A stretch of DNA of 64,000 nt from Vigna angularis (taxonomy: Eukaryota; Streptophyta; Magnoliopsida; Fabales; Fabaceae), in the NCBI RefSeq assembly GCF_016808095.1, contig NC_068973.1, forward strand, positions 27,508,077 through 27,572,076. The letters are read 5' to 3'. The notes beneath the pieces were generated by a model, which was given only the letters and a program-made list of their open reading frames with translations, was not told where the DNA came from and made no database searches. Each line of letters begins with the position of its first letter. The stretch's first letter is position 1. This document shows positions 36,281 to 48,599 of the stretch, piece by piece. The translations under genes were made by a program, and so were the position numbers.

Positions 36281-37791
36281 TTTTCTGCACTAGTGTTATG
36301 ATTATATGAGAACATGTTTGTGTTGTGTTGATGATTGCAATTCACTATGTTATACGTGAGATTTAATCTGTGATTGCATGAAAATTGTTTTGGAAAAGAA
36401 AAATCACATGCACTTTAGTTGAACTTAAATTGTGTGGCAAAACAACAGTTTTAAGTCAACTTCATTATGAAGTAAGTCGATTAAAACTCGTGGCTTTGCA
36501 CAAACGTTTTCAAAGTGTGCTGTGAGAATTTTTGAAGAGAAAATTTTTCAAAACTATGTTTTTAACGGTAACAAAGTCGACTATGTGCGCAAGCCATTCG
36601 ACTAAGTTTGTTTTGTTTTGAAATTCTGTTAATGCTTGTATTTAATGTTACAACGACTATATTTTTAAATATGTTGACCAAACATTTATTGTGATTTGAC
36701 TGCATTAATTGTACATTCAATTAACTACATTGATTGCTGCTAACTGCTTTAACTGAATTGTGATATTCGACTACATTAGTAGCTAAGTAGACTAAAATGC
36801 GTTTGAGATGTGTTTATCTATATATTGACACGAATTTGAATTCTGTAAGAACTTTTGTGAATTCTAACATTTTCATATTCATTACAAATTAGTGCTATCT
36901 TACGGAATGTGGAAAAGCTCCAAGAATCAAAGAAGAAGACCGTGGTGATAATCTCTTGTGACTTGTTGAAGAGCAAGATTGTTGTGCTTTGAAAGAGTGA
37001 TCAAATATGCACAGAGAGGTGTTTACTAAAAGATCAGAGTTGACAATCTACTAAAGGTTGGGTTGATTCCCTATTGTGATTACAGGAAGAAGAGTGTGTT
37101 GCGTTCTTGACTTTGAGGGGTTTCTCAAAGGATAGAAGACGGCAGGAGAGGGGACATCGTGCTTCTGGTCTTTGTGTGTTGTATGCCTATATTTTGATTA
37201 GAGGGTTAGAGATGTGTTTTATATTTTTGACGTGGAGGTCTCTATAAAAGCCTTGTTGTAAAAACCTTGATCATTATATTGCATTTCCTTCCTAGTGAGG
37301 AGGGACACTGAATGTAGGCTTGACCGAACCAGTATAAAAACCCAATGTTTGATCTTTCTATCCTTACTCTGTTACATTCAACTGACTTTACTTTTCACGC
37401 ATTCGACTATATTCCGTTGCACTACAAAGTCTTTTTCCTTGGTGTTGAAAATTAAGCCATTCTACTTTTAACAGCGATCAGGCAGTTAACCAAAGTAGAT
37501 TCTCAATTAAATGCAAGACCTTTCTAGATTATTCACAATGAATTCAACCAAAGTACATTGTTAATCAAACTCTATTGTGTTTAATCATATCTATTCTTAA
37601 ATCTTCTAACTAAGTTAAAAGCTAATTAATCAAAATAAATTCTCAATCAATTATAGTTTAAATTATTACCACCAATCAAAACACATTCTCAAATGATAGC
37701 AAAAACACGTTTAATCATATGAAAGTTCCTAAATTTAATCAAAGTAGATTCTCAATCAAACCTAGAAACCCTTGAACTCATATGATTAATG

Positions 37792-38880
37792 TTGATAGGG
37801 GGAGCAATATGAGTGTTGAACCCACTCCCTGATGTGTTTGTTTTTTATGATGACAACATATTGATAGTAACAATACAAATGTTGTCATGACACAACAGAA
37901 ATATGTTTGCATTGATTGATACATATGTGTAAATGTAAATTCTTATTGATGATTAATGCATATGTGAACATACTGTTGGTTCTACATACTACTGATCATG
38001 ATATGTTTATATCTTTGTATGCATATTGTGTGTTTCTGTGTGATGAAAATCACAAGTACAAAAGCAAATCTGATTGAAATAATCGATTGCAATATAGTTG
38101 TAATCAATTAAGTTCATTAGACAACTTATGTTTTAAACTGTGGCAAAACAGTATGCTTGAATCGATTGCATTAGTCTTTAAATCGATTAAAACTAATGTC
38201 TTTGCATACATCATTTTCAAATGTGTTGTGATGAGTTTTGAAGAGAAAATGTTTTCAAAAATTGTTTAACTGCCTAGCTTAATTGATTACACATTTTATG
38301 TAATCAATTAAGTATGTTATCTTTTGAAAATTGATTTCATGCTAGTCATAACTGTTTTAACGATCATATTTTGAAACATGTTTGACCAACATTAAATGCA
38401 AATCGATTACATTTATTGTGCATTCAGTTTGACATGTGTTAGTTGTAATTCTGTTACATTTGATCTTAATGTAACTGATTACATAACTAACGTAATCGAT
38501 TGTTATGCGTCTATCATGATGAAATATATAAATTGATGCATTACATGCAATTGTAAGAACTTTTGATCAATTGTACATTGTCACATCTGATAATTTTCTT
38601 TGAGAAAGTTTTATAGATTGCACATACGCTCCAAGAATCAAGAACTTGAAGAATTTGAAGAATCTTGAAGCATTCTTGAGAGGCACTTTGTGGACTTGAT
38701 TGGCTGATCTTATTCGCACTACTCAGGTGTATCTATTTTGATCAGAAAAGGTTTATGCAATCGTTGATTGTGTTATTTCCCTGGTCTTATGTAACAAGAA
38801 CTAGTGGTTCTGTGTGTGCAGGTGTATTCTATTCTATATTTGATTGTGAGTGGGAAAGATGTTTACATTTGAAAGAGTAA
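37792..38880 (+). mobile_element. Second Sirevirus/copia-like LTR (truncated)
   Basis: Begins tgttgatagggggagcaat, like 29373, and contains repeated aatcgattgcaat / gtaatcgatta phrases followed by an LTR-like end with gaagaatcttgaagcattct. The right end is lost around 38880-38990. Confidence 0.5.
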
Positions 38881-38995
38881 CGTACAAATTAAACTCGCAA
38901 ATAATCAATTATTTAAAGTGAGAATCGATTATCTTAAGTTAAAACGTAAAAAAAAACTTTTTTTAATTTTTTTTGGGGAATCTGTTTTTGATTTT

Positions 38996-39130
38996 AGGTA
39001 TAATACCTATTTTGGTCCCAATTTTGGTTGGGAAAATTCGAAATGGTCCCATTTTTTTTTGCTGTTTAATGTAGTCCTAAAGAATGTAATTTGTGTTCAA
39101 TTTGGTCCTTTTAGCAAACACCGTCTAACA
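38996..39130. mobile_element. Single TIR-like end, related to 221-385
   Basis: ggtataatacctattttggtccc... and later tccaatttggtccttt-like phrases resemble the start of the element at 221. No partner end was found nearby, so it is an orphan end or a different element of the same style. Confidence 0.45.
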
Positions 39131-39199
39131 CATTTTCTCCTTATAATATGTGAATGACATCTGAAACTCAACAATTTTATAATATTTGAATTGCATCTA

Positions 39200-39802
39200 T
39201 TCTTTTGTTGAGGGGGAGCAACATTTAAGGGGGAAATCATATTAAGGGGAAGCTTTTTTATTAATCTTTTTGCTTATGATAAAAAAGGAGGAGAAGAATT
39301 AACTCCTAGTACAGTTGCTGCTAACCTGGTTTTTTTGTTGTCTGTTAGTTTGTATTTTATGCAGATAAACCAAAGTTGCTTTTAAATAAGTAATTTTTTA
39401 TCATCATAAAAAAGGAGGAGATTGTTACCAATGAGGAGCATTGATACTTTGAAGATAAAAGATTTAAATGATGTTGCAAGTGATAAAACTTGAAGAATCA
39501 AGTTATAATTGCTTTTAAACCCTTTAAAAGCACTTAAAGGGTTAACTCTGAGCTTTTAAGAATACAGTGTAACTGAGAATTTCTAAAAGATGGTTCATTG
39601 CATTTCCTGGTCTCGTGAATAGGAGAAGCTTGTGGTTCGTGTGTCAAAGGTCGAAGCGGTTCTTTTCGAGTTGGCAACGTTGTTATCTTCTAGTTCGTTG
39701 GTCGAAGGAAGATTCTGACTGCACTGTTCTGGTTCGTTGGTCGAAGGAAAGTGTGGTTGCTCGCTTCTGGTTTGTTGGTCGAAGGAAGCACCTTCCGGTT
39801 CG
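39200..39802 (+). mobile_element. Sirevirus-like polypurine tracts and truncated 3' LTR
   Basis: Several purine tracts (gagggggagca, aaaaaaggaggagaag, aaaaaaggaggagat) precede tgttaccaatgaggagcatt at 39423, which looks like the start of a 3' LTR. Multiple polypurine tracts before the 3' LTR are characteristic of Sireviruses. The LTR ends where the Ogre/Tat-like LTR begins (39803), after three ggttcgttggtcgaagga repeats. Confidence 0.6.
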
Positions 39803-42800
39803 TTCGTCCGGATTGACTAATAGATTTATTTTATTTTCATCATGAGTGTAAAATAAAAAATAAATAAAAAATAAAAAAAATAAAAAAAATAAAACATTAA
39901 AAAGAAAAAGAGCGTTCGTTCTCGAATGTAGCTTTAGGACTGAACGTTTTTTGGTCGATTGTTGACCGTTCGTCCTCTTCCTTTCGGACCGTTCGTCCTC
40001 GCCCTTGCGTGACTGTTCGTCCACTGCATGGCGCGACCGTTCGTATTCACCCTTTCGCTGATCGTTCGTCCTCTATCCTAAGTAGACCGTTCGTCCTTTA
40101 CCGTGCGCTTCTCTTATCCATATCTTTATGACGTTCGGCTCCTCCCCCGCATGACACCGTTCGTTCATCATGACTAATATCACAGACGTTCGGCTTTATG
40201 CAACCTATCGCTCGGCCATCCGTGACCCCAAGCTTTCGGCCGTTCGGTTTTTTTTTTCTTTTCTTCATGATCAGCTTTCAGGCATTCAACCTCAATGACG
40301 TTCGGACGCTCGTTCTCAACCGTTCGGTCATTCGACCTCAGTGACGTTCGGGCGCTCATGCTCAACCGTTCATTCATCCTCAAGCGTTCATTATTCAACC
40401 ATTCGGCCATTCTGTCCTTAATGACGTTCGTCCGCCGCCTCAACCGTTCGTCCGTCCGGAAGCGACTACTCGACCGTTCGGCCATTCATACTTTTAGGAC
40501 GTTCGGCAATTCTCATGTTCAACCGTTCGGTCATCCATAAGCTATTCTACCGCTCGTCATCGCTACTCTGTCGCTCGTCCAGGTTGCTCCCCTCATCTAC
40601 CGCTCGTCATGGTCGTCCTCCCTCTTCTACCGCTCGTTTCCCACTGCTAGCGCTCGCCCATTTAGCTCCGCTTTTTCGGCCGTTCGGCCAAAAACCATTC
40701 GACCTCAAATACGTTCGGTCGTTCGTTCGGTCTTGATGTGTTTATTCTGAACGTTCGGTCTTGTTTTGTTTGTTTTCAATTGAACGTTCGGTATTGATGT
40801 GTTTTTCTGTTAGCGTTCATAGGGAGCGGCCGTTATAGATATTGTTTCGTCATAGGCGTTCGGTCTTGGTGAAGCGTTCATCTGAACAGTGAGGCGTTCG
40901 TCGGTAGCGAGCATTCGGTCTTGGTGTACTGGTGATGACTACCGTTCGTTTTGGAGCGTTCGTCCTAATAGTGTATGATCTTCTAGCGTTCGTGGAAATA
41001 GAATTGTGCAGCAAATAGCGTTCGGTTATATTATGTGTTAGTAACGTTCGGTCTTGGATATGTGTTTTCTCAGTTGAACGCTCGGCTGTTTATTCTCAAA
41101 TTTAATGTTCGGTTTCGATATGCATAATGAATGGCCGTTCTAGATTATTTTCATTGACGTGTTGAGGCGCTCGTCCAAAGAGTAATTTGTGTTAAAATGG
41201 TCGTTCGCGGTGCTGACTGTGTTTTAAAAGGGGCCTACCACTAAGTCTTAATTATTCCCCACTTTAATAAATTATTCCCACAGTCTTCTACCAACCCAAT
41301 GATTTCTGCATCCACCAACCACAGCTACCGACACTCCTCATCCAATGGAAATCTGCCGACAATGGAGTTTCCGGTCAATTTAAGCAGGAGGACACCTGAA
41401 ATGATGAGACCAGGGGGCCAAACTCCAAACTCGGGAGGAACCTTCATCTCCAACAGCCTAACATCTTCATCCTTATACCACCTCCAACATCATGATCCTC
41501 GTCCCTTTCCTTTTCATCCTCATCTCCAACACCTCTTTATCCTCTCAATGATCAATTCGTGCTATCCTCCGTGTTGCTTCATCACCTTTCCATCCTTTTG
41601 TTCCATCCATCAAGTACCCATTCGAAACCAATATAAACCAATATTTCTTGAACCTGCAACCAGAGAGCATCAACATCCATAAGAAACTTACGAGAATAGA
41701 GAAAAATGAAAGCTAATGATCGTAACACTCTTTTCAGAATCAGATTCAAGATTTCTTTCATTTTCAGTTTCTTGTAACTCAATTAGGAATGAAAATACAA
41801 GGCAGTATCTACTCTCGTCCTTTTCAATTTCGTCCATCGACCAGCCCCTCTCAGATTTCCACCCTTTCTGTTCTAGAATTCATCAAATTCATCCCCATTT
41901 TTCTCACTGGATCACCACGCACCCACGGACAAACCCACCACCAAGAGCATCATCATCCCCTACCATCTTCACAAGAAAGAAATCGTTTCCCGACCTCGAG
42001 AAAGAAAAGTCGGAGTTAGCATCCCAGCCCGTTGGTGGTGGAATCAGAGCGGTTGTCGGCGTGGGTCGCATGCACCGGCAGTGAATCGGGGCTGTGCGTG
42101 AAGAAGTAAAGGAGAGAACCTGGCACTGTGGCAGACGGTGGTGGCCTCCAGGACGCGGCGGCTGGCTGAGACCGCGATGGCGACCCGCATCGCCGGTGGC
42201 AAAGTCGCGAGGTGGGAGTTGGCTGTCGACGTTGGAATCATAAAGAGACTGTGGTGTGGGTGTGCACCAAATTCAGACTTCATCAAGGGGAGTAAAATGC
42301 TTCTAAAAAAAACCAACCCATGGTCTTAAGTTACTGGGCCGATTTCCTTTTTTTAAAAAAAAATAAAAATAAAAACAAAAAAGAACATTTTACTTTATGC
42401 ACCTCTAATTTCGTTCTTACACTTCAATCCAGTTAGGATTAAGCCCACTCTTTTCTTGCAAACAAAGTAAAAAAAACAGAAGGAATTGGATCTAACACAT
42501 CTCGGGATGCACCTTCATTTTTCATCTTTACACCCCTGACAAAAATTGAAGAAAAGAGCATTGGTCCAAGCACAGGAGCCTCATTTTTTCTCTGCACCCC
42601 TGGTTTTTATCTCTGTACCTCTACTCATGTTGGGCTTTTCTCTTATTTTCATGCTTTTGTTGTTATTAGTTGGTTTTTACTGTATATAACCCCTTTGTAT
42701 GATGCCCTCACCCCTTTGTTTTATTGTATTTGTTTGCTTTGTTTTACATAAAAAATAAACAATATAAAATGAAAAAAAAAGCTGTGTGAGTGCTCGTGCG

Positions 42801-43632
42801 ATCGTACGCATCAGCCTAGTGCTCATTACGCAAACAATAAAAAAAAAGTCGTGTGAGTACTCGTGCGATCGTACGCATCAGCCTAGTGCTCATTACGCAA
42901 AATTAAAATATAAATTGAAAATTACAAAAAAATATTTTAAAGGCTTAAGCACATGTGTGATCGCACGCATCGTCTTTGTGTTGAAAACATTTTCTGTTTA
43001 TTTTACAAAAATACCAAAAAAATACAAAATCTTCCAAAACCCAAAAACATCAATAGTTTCAATCAACAAACAATCTTTCTGGCCAGAACTACGTGATCCT
43101 TGATTCTCCATCAAAAATGGAGATACGTAGGAGCAAGGCTAGTCCTTGTCAGGTTCACTCTCCCAAAAATCCAAATTTAGCCAAAATCATTTCCAAACAA
43201 AATTCTCAAACAATTTTCTAAACTAAATTTTCAAGCAATTTCAAAAAAAGAACTACGGAACCCTGATTTCTCATTCTTAATGAGAATACGTAGGAGCAAG
43301 GTCCATCCTTGTCGGGCCCAAAAAACTAAAAAATACATTTTGTTTCTTTAGAATTTTATTTTAGGGGAAAGTTAAACATTTTGAAAACCACATCATATTC
43401 GCGTATTTAGGTAAAGGTACTGCCTTAGGGCAGGCGTTGTAGGGTGCTAATACCTTCCCTACACGTAACCGACTCCCGAACCAAGAATCTCAGTTTCACA
43501 GACCATGCCTTATCATTTTATGGTTTTTCCGTAGTTTTCCAGAATAAACTATGGTGGCGACTCCAAATCTCTTTTTCAAAACCTTTTTTTTTCTTTTCGG
43601 ATCGTCGTCCTGTCACGATCCCGGTTGCGACA
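39803..43632 (+). repeat. Left LTR of the Ogre/Tat-like element (3.8 kb)
   Basis: Pairs with 55135-58402. It contains a block of accgttcgtcc/gacgttcgg phrases (39900-41200), gene-leader-like DNA (41220-42280), a segment of about 590 bp missing from the right LTR (42275-42863; it includes TATA-like tgtatataacccc near 42680), and a final block with repeated acgtaggagcaagg. It ends ccggttgcgaca. Open frames inside, such as 41299-41682, are shared with the other LTR and resemble no known protein. Confidence 0.88.
42781..42905. repeat. 68-bp tandem duplication inside the left LTR
   Basis: gtgagtgctcgtgcgatcgt with the following gtacgcatcagcctagtgct occurs at about 42786 and 42854. One copy remains in the right LTR, joined to upstream sequence by the deletion. 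Confidence 0.85.
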
Positions 43633-43634
43633 GA

Positions 43635-43653
43635 TGGCGACTCCACTGGGGAC
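43635..43653 (+). other. Primer binding site, tRNA-Arg type
   Basis: TGGCGACTCCACTGGGGAC starts three bases after the LTR end CA. It resembles, from memory, the PBS of legume Ogre elements. Confidence 0.65.
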
Positions 43654-46400
43654 TGACTTAGAGAGTCAAGCCATTTAATTAAATGTGCAAATTGATGTGG
43701 TGTTTCATAATGTTTATTTCCCCTTTTCCTGTTCAGTATGTTTGTTATTGTTTCTTGTGATCTTTAATTGTATGTTTGTTTATATTTTAGTTTTACTTGT
43801 ACCATGTGAATATTTGTTGTATGTATGATTTATTGGATATCATTATATTTCTCCTTGCACACACATTATGCATATCATGAGTGGGGCCCTATACCCGGGT
43901 CTGAGTGTAACTTAGAATTAGAGGAGTTGGGTAGCGGTGTCACTCTGGGATGTACTTCCTGTTTGGCTATCGCGAGAACTCCAGACAGAGTCTGTTCTCT
44001 TCATTTGTGTTTTCACACCTAATTGATTACTTAACTGTAACCGATTCTTTCCTTTGTTTGGGCTCCTGGCCATCCGCCGGAAGTTTCGTGTTTAATACCG
44101 ATATTTTAGCAACAAATCCAATAAATCTTAGTGTAGTGTTAGGTCTACTGGTTTTTTTTGGAAAGGGAGTGTGTGCGAGTTGTTTATTTCAAAGAATAAA
44201 TTGGATTTAACCAAACTGCATTTTTTAGTTTAGTTATAATTAAGAAAATGTGCGGAATCCCGCGAATTACTTCTGAATTCATTTTCTTTTTTGAATAATT
44301 TAAGAAAAATCTTAAAGAACCATAGCATTTCGCGTTTTATTGGTAATCCACTTTGATTCTCTATTAACCAAAAATTTTGTGGAGATGCGGTGAAAAGAGC
44401 CATAACTCTGGTGACCTTGATTTAAGAATTAGGAAACCATCCTGGTGAGTGCATGTATGTGGTCTTAGGACTTTAAGTACCATCCTTCGATTAAGACACG
44501 AAAGGGAGATCGTTTTGTCATTTCTTTTTCATCCTTTCTTTGTATACAACAAATAAAGGTACCATAATAAAAAAAATGTAAAAAAAAATTAGAGCAATAA
44601 AAATGTACATGTTCTTATTCATATGTATTTGTTTCGCATTTATCTTGTTATCGAGTTCATGGAATAATTCTCAAGAAAATAAAATAAAATTTTCAAATAA
44701 AAATGCTTTTGAAGCAAAATAATGATTTTTTGGTCCAATCGTTCAATTCAATTTTATCATTGATTTGAAATGTTCATCCGGCTTTCATGATATGAAAATG
44801 TTCAAGATCATCATTTGACCACTGATCCATCGCCCATTTTCGTTCGTAAAAGAAGAATAATCATATAAGGGGCTTTATTCGTAAATGATCGCAAGCAATT
44901 CTCACAAAAGTAAATAAAAAATAAAAATAGGGGCAATGTTTTGTAAATTTTTCTTGTAATTTAAGATGTTTAGAAATAAAACAACCACTATTTATGTTTA
45001 TGTGCGAACTTGTTTCGTAAAAATGTATCATCTTTTGGTACTGATTTTATTAAAAAAAATGTAAAAAAAATGTTCCAGTTTTGTTAAAATAATTTGTGAA
45101 AATTAGTCGCGTCTGAATTTTGTTTTTTTTTCATTAAACCATCTGGAAAATAAATGATGATAATTTGAAATGATTGAAAATATATTCCTTTGCTACTGGA
45201 AATTATATCATCTTTTGTAATCCAGTTTAGGGTCAAAAATATATATAAAAAAAAGGCATATTTAAAAAAAATAAAAATAGAAAATATTTCAAATTACTTT
45301 GAACAAGGAGATTATTATGATTTTTGCATCTAATTTATGTAATAAAAAGAAAATTTGCAAGAAAAAAGGAGAATAAAGAAAGAAAATGTTTTCGAAAAAT
45401 ATTTAGAAAATGAAGCATATTTTAGATGAAATTTTGTCAACAATTTTTTTAAGTAATTCAATCCATTTTTAGTTATTTCACAAATTCAATAAAGTTCGCG
45501 CACATTATAGATTAGTTGTTTGTTCTCTAAAGTTTTTAGCTCAGAGGAAAATGTTTAAATGTGTAATAAGTTGCCCTGATGAAAAATAAAAAAAATTTGT
45601 TTTCAATAAATTGGTGTTAATAGATTTGCTTGCGGGCCATTTTTGGATTGTTTTCTCAATGATCATCACTTTTCGAGAGTCCATCAAATTTATAGTTTGT
45701 TCACCGTGTCAGGGGCATTTTTTTTTGTTTTCTCAGTTTGTACCCCATATTCCTTTGTCATCCGATGTATTTGTCATACTGGTTCCCTGTCTTCATGTTT
45801 TAGGTTCAGAAACGTTTTTTGTTGTTTTTGTTTTTTGTCTGTTTTTTTAAACCTTGTTTATCCTGTTGAAGCCCAAATCGTAATCCACTGTCAGTCTTAA
45901 TCTCCTTGTCTTAACCTAAACCTTGTCATGTTCGGCCTATCATCTGTGCCTAATCCTAAACATTGTCCAAATCGTTTGTGTTATCGTGTCCGTGTTCTAA
46001 TCCAACCATGTCTAGCCTGGTTTTTGTTTTTAAACCTCTGTCTGTCTAAGCCTATTTTGGCTTAACATGTGTTATTCATTTTCATGGTCGTTAAGTGTCA
46101 ATCTGATTTTCCATTTACACCCATTCCGGTCATGTTAAACGTCTGTTTTGTATCTTAAAGTCGTCAACATTTTGATGATAGGGACAAATTCGTGTTCATG
46201 TCTGTTTACCTCAAAAGTGTTGGATCATTCTTAAAATCTTATACACGATTATTCAGATGTTGTTTCAAATTCAACGATAACTTAATGGTTTTTCTTTCGG
46301 ACCAAATAAAAAAGAGGAAACTTTTAAGAAGAGTTCCATGACTCGAAATTGCAGAATATGTGTAATTTAATTGAATTGATGAACATGTACATGAAAAAAA
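43654..46400. other. Retrotransposon interior, no gene seen
   Basis: Long AT-rich DNA with poly-A and poly-T runs. No gag, RT or other domain on either strand; short frames such as 45611-45850 are unrecognised. Confidence 0.45.
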
Positions 46401-46854
46401 AATATATAATAAAAATACATTCAATTTTGCAGTGTCCTAATTATTACAAATAAAGGCCTTCAGGTGGCCGAAACAGAAAAACAAAAATTACAAAAAATTA
46501 AAAAATTACAAAGCGTTTGGAGATCTCTCAGGTTATTGTCTTCTGCCAACACTCTCGAGTTCGGTAGAATGACAATCTGCACAAAAAGGGGTTAGATCTC
46601 AAACAACAAAAATATAGCAAAAAAACACATAATAATAAAGGAAACATTAAAAATACATATTACGGAATTCGTTCAAGTTCGACCACGTAAAAAAAACAAA
46701 GAAAGAAAATAGATAAACAAAAACAGAAAAAAATTAAGTGTCCATATTACAGTCCTTATTCAAATTCTGGCCACACTCGGCCAACAAAAACATAAAAAAA
46801 AAAAAACTAAAAATACAAAACTTTAAAATGGAAAGTGGTTACTGGATGGCGATC

Positions 46855-47394
46855 TTAAGGTAAGCTCCGTCGAGGGGCTCTGGTACGGAATGCAGGAGGC
46901 ATAGGTGGAGGAATTTGTCGTTCATCTCTTTCGTCGTCGATGATGATCGGAATGGGAAACAGATCCAGCAGCCTCGGTGCCCTCATAACTACCCAGTCAT
47001 ATTCTTTCAACAAAAATTTATATGTTAATAATAGAAGAGGAAGAGAAAAATTCAATAAAAGTAGAGATATGATCAGAGTTCTTACCGTACATGTATCGCG
47101 GCAGCAAAGAAAAGATAGTGCCAGTGGGGTCTATCTCCGCTTGCATGCGCCTGACCCGATTGCCATGGTTGTTGAACCAGCATTGCACGTTATATTCGCC
47201 GGCTTCTCCGAAGGTCCTTAGTCGAGACGCGATCTTGAAGACTTGGGCTCTGCTTGGGTGTGTGACCCCATAATTGTATATGTTGGTCATCATCTTAATC
47301 TGATCATCAGTAGGACGCCACCGCGGACAGGTGAATCTCTCTATTTCCATTTCTTTTTTCTTTGGATCTCACTCATCTTTCCTCTCGAAGTATT
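46855..47394 (-). CDS. WUSCHEL-related homeobox-like gene, antisense in the retrotransposon
   Basis: Minus-strand exons 47394-47086 (ATG at 47350) and 47003-46855, with GT-AG borders and an 82-bp intron; the spliced frame is about 137 aa. Residues ~9-68 form a WOX-type homeodomain: RWRPTDDQIKMM, THPSRAQVFKIASRLRTFG and NVQCWFNNHGNRVRR. The invariant W, F and N of helix 3 and the WUS-clade His after N are kept; the usual Gln of WFQNH is Asn. The second exon has LLDLFPI, close to the WUS-box (T-L-x-L-F-P-x) that recruits TOPLESS co-repressors. WOX proteins are nuclear transcription factors of stem-cell niches. An upstream leader exon and TATA box (separate entries) make it look like a complete unit. 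It could be decaying or non-functional; expression is unknown. Confidence 0.7.
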
Positions 47395-48150
47395 CTAAAA
47401 CATTATAAAAAAAAATAAAAAGAACAAAAAAAAAACAAATAGCATAACAAAAAAAAAATAAAAAAATATTAGATTCTTAGTTTAGTGTTTTCTTTATTTG
47501 TTTTTGTTTCCTTTTAGGTTTATTTCGTCCAGTCAGTCCTTGATGTTTCAGTGTCTAGTCTCAGATCTGTTTCACGGTCCTTGCAAAAGGGTCCTATACG
47601 GATCTATGTCCAGTTGTCCTTGTCCTTGTTGTTCATGTAAATTAAGTTTCTGTGCTTATTTAGTTTTAAGTGGGGTACGTGGCGTTGTTCTACCTGATTG
47701 TCTCTGCCATACCTTCAAACGAAGGGAGATTAACGTCTGGTTTCCAGCCGATATACCCCTTAAGTTTTAAGACAGTTGTGTTTTAAGTGTTTTAAGAAAA
47801 AAATTTAAAAGGAGAAGAATACAGAAAAGAAAAGAAAGCAGGAAAAGGGGAAGAGGTAAAGAAGAACAGAAAGCTTAAAAGAAAAACTGAACAGCAGGGA
47901 ACGAAAAAAAACATGAAAGCAGAAATAGCAACAAACGGAAAGCAAAGGAAGGAAAGAAAGGAAGAACAAAAATCATAAAGGAAAGCAGGAAAAGGGAGAG
48001 GGAAAGAAAAACACAGAAAGCGTCAAGAGAAGGAAGAAAAGAAAGCATAAACAGAAAGCATAAAGAAGAGCGGAGAGCTTAAAAGAGAGAAAGAAAAAGA
48101 AAACAGAAAAGAAAGAAGAAAAGAGAAGATCTAAAGGGTCGAGGACTTAC

Positions 48151-48300
48151 CCAGAAGCAGAATGCAGACAGAGAGAAGATCCTCGTAGGACTTCGATGCT
48201 TGCGAATGGCGCAGGGACAGAGTCTCCTCACGGAATCCAGACGCTCTGGACGCTCAAGAGAGGGATAGAGAGAGATAGAGAGTGAAGCTTCGCAGACTGA
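48151..48300 (-). other. Putative 5' leader exon of the antisense WOX-like gene
   Basis: On the minus strand a CT-rich leader runs to a consensus donor CTTCTGG|GTAAGT (exon end at 48151). The matching acceptor tgttttag|aatact is at 47395-47396. The intron between (about 750 bp) is pyrimidine-rich on the minus strand. The exon's start is set only by its distance from the TATA box. Confidence 0.5.
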
Positions 48301-48326
48301 AATGTCGGCCGACGCGGAGGAGCGCT

Positions 48327-48334
48327 CGATTTAT
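48327..48334 (-). promoter_or_regulatory. TATA box of the antisense unit
   Basis: The minus strand reads ggTTATAAATcgagcg, about 30 bp upstream of the proposed leader exon. The distance is typical of a plant core promoter. Sequence-based inference only. Confidence 0.5.
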
Positions 48335-48599
48335 AACCAAAGCTTTCAACTGTAACCACAGTTTCGGTCATTGCCACCGTCTGATGTCACAGTCCCGGTC
48401 TTTCTGAATTCAAAAATAAAAAAAAAAATTGAAAATCTGAAAACGGGTAGGGTTTTGTTGGGTCAATCCGGCCCAATACAAGACTTCTTAGATGATCCGA
48501 TTTCACCAAAAAAATAATAAAACAAAATATAAAAAATATGATAAATAGAAAATTTTCAAAAAATAATAAATGGAGTGATGTAAAATTTGAAGTGTTCAA

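Larger units (their letters stand above)
29499..36295 (+). mobile_element. CACTA (En/Spm) DNA transposon, 6.8 kb, both ends present
   Basis: Terminal inverted repeats CACTAGCGCAGAATTGGC (left) and, in complement, CACTAGTGCAGAAAAGC (right), with the 3-bp target duplication TTA on each side (29496-29498; 36296-36298). This is the signature of CACTA elements. The left 1.6 kb and right 0.4 kb are packed with ACGTCCGTCC and palindromic motifs, the usual transposase-binding subterminal repeats. Inside are a TNP2-type gene lacking its catalytic core and a Transposase_24/Ulp1-type gene. It is probably non-autonomous now. Confidence 0.95.
29373..37480 (+). mobile_element. Sirevirus/copia-like LTR split by the CACTA element
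   Basis: Starts tgttgataggggaacactga, continues to 29498, is interrupted by the CACTA element, and resumes at 36299. The second part has typical LTR features: TATA-like ctctataaaagcc near 37230, then tgaatgtaggcttgaccgaa near 37310. A related LTR start (tgttgatagggggagcaat) occurs again at 37792. Ends are approximate. Confidence 0.6.

Noticed and set aside
41299..41682. 127-codon frame in the left LTR (also at 56664 in the right LTR)
   Set aside because: Present in both LTRs because they are repeats; low-complexity Ser/Pro/His composition and no recognised domain; not called as a gene.
43635..43653. tRNA-like match
   Set aside because: Only the 3'-end complement of a tRNA; a primer binding site, not a tRNA gene.
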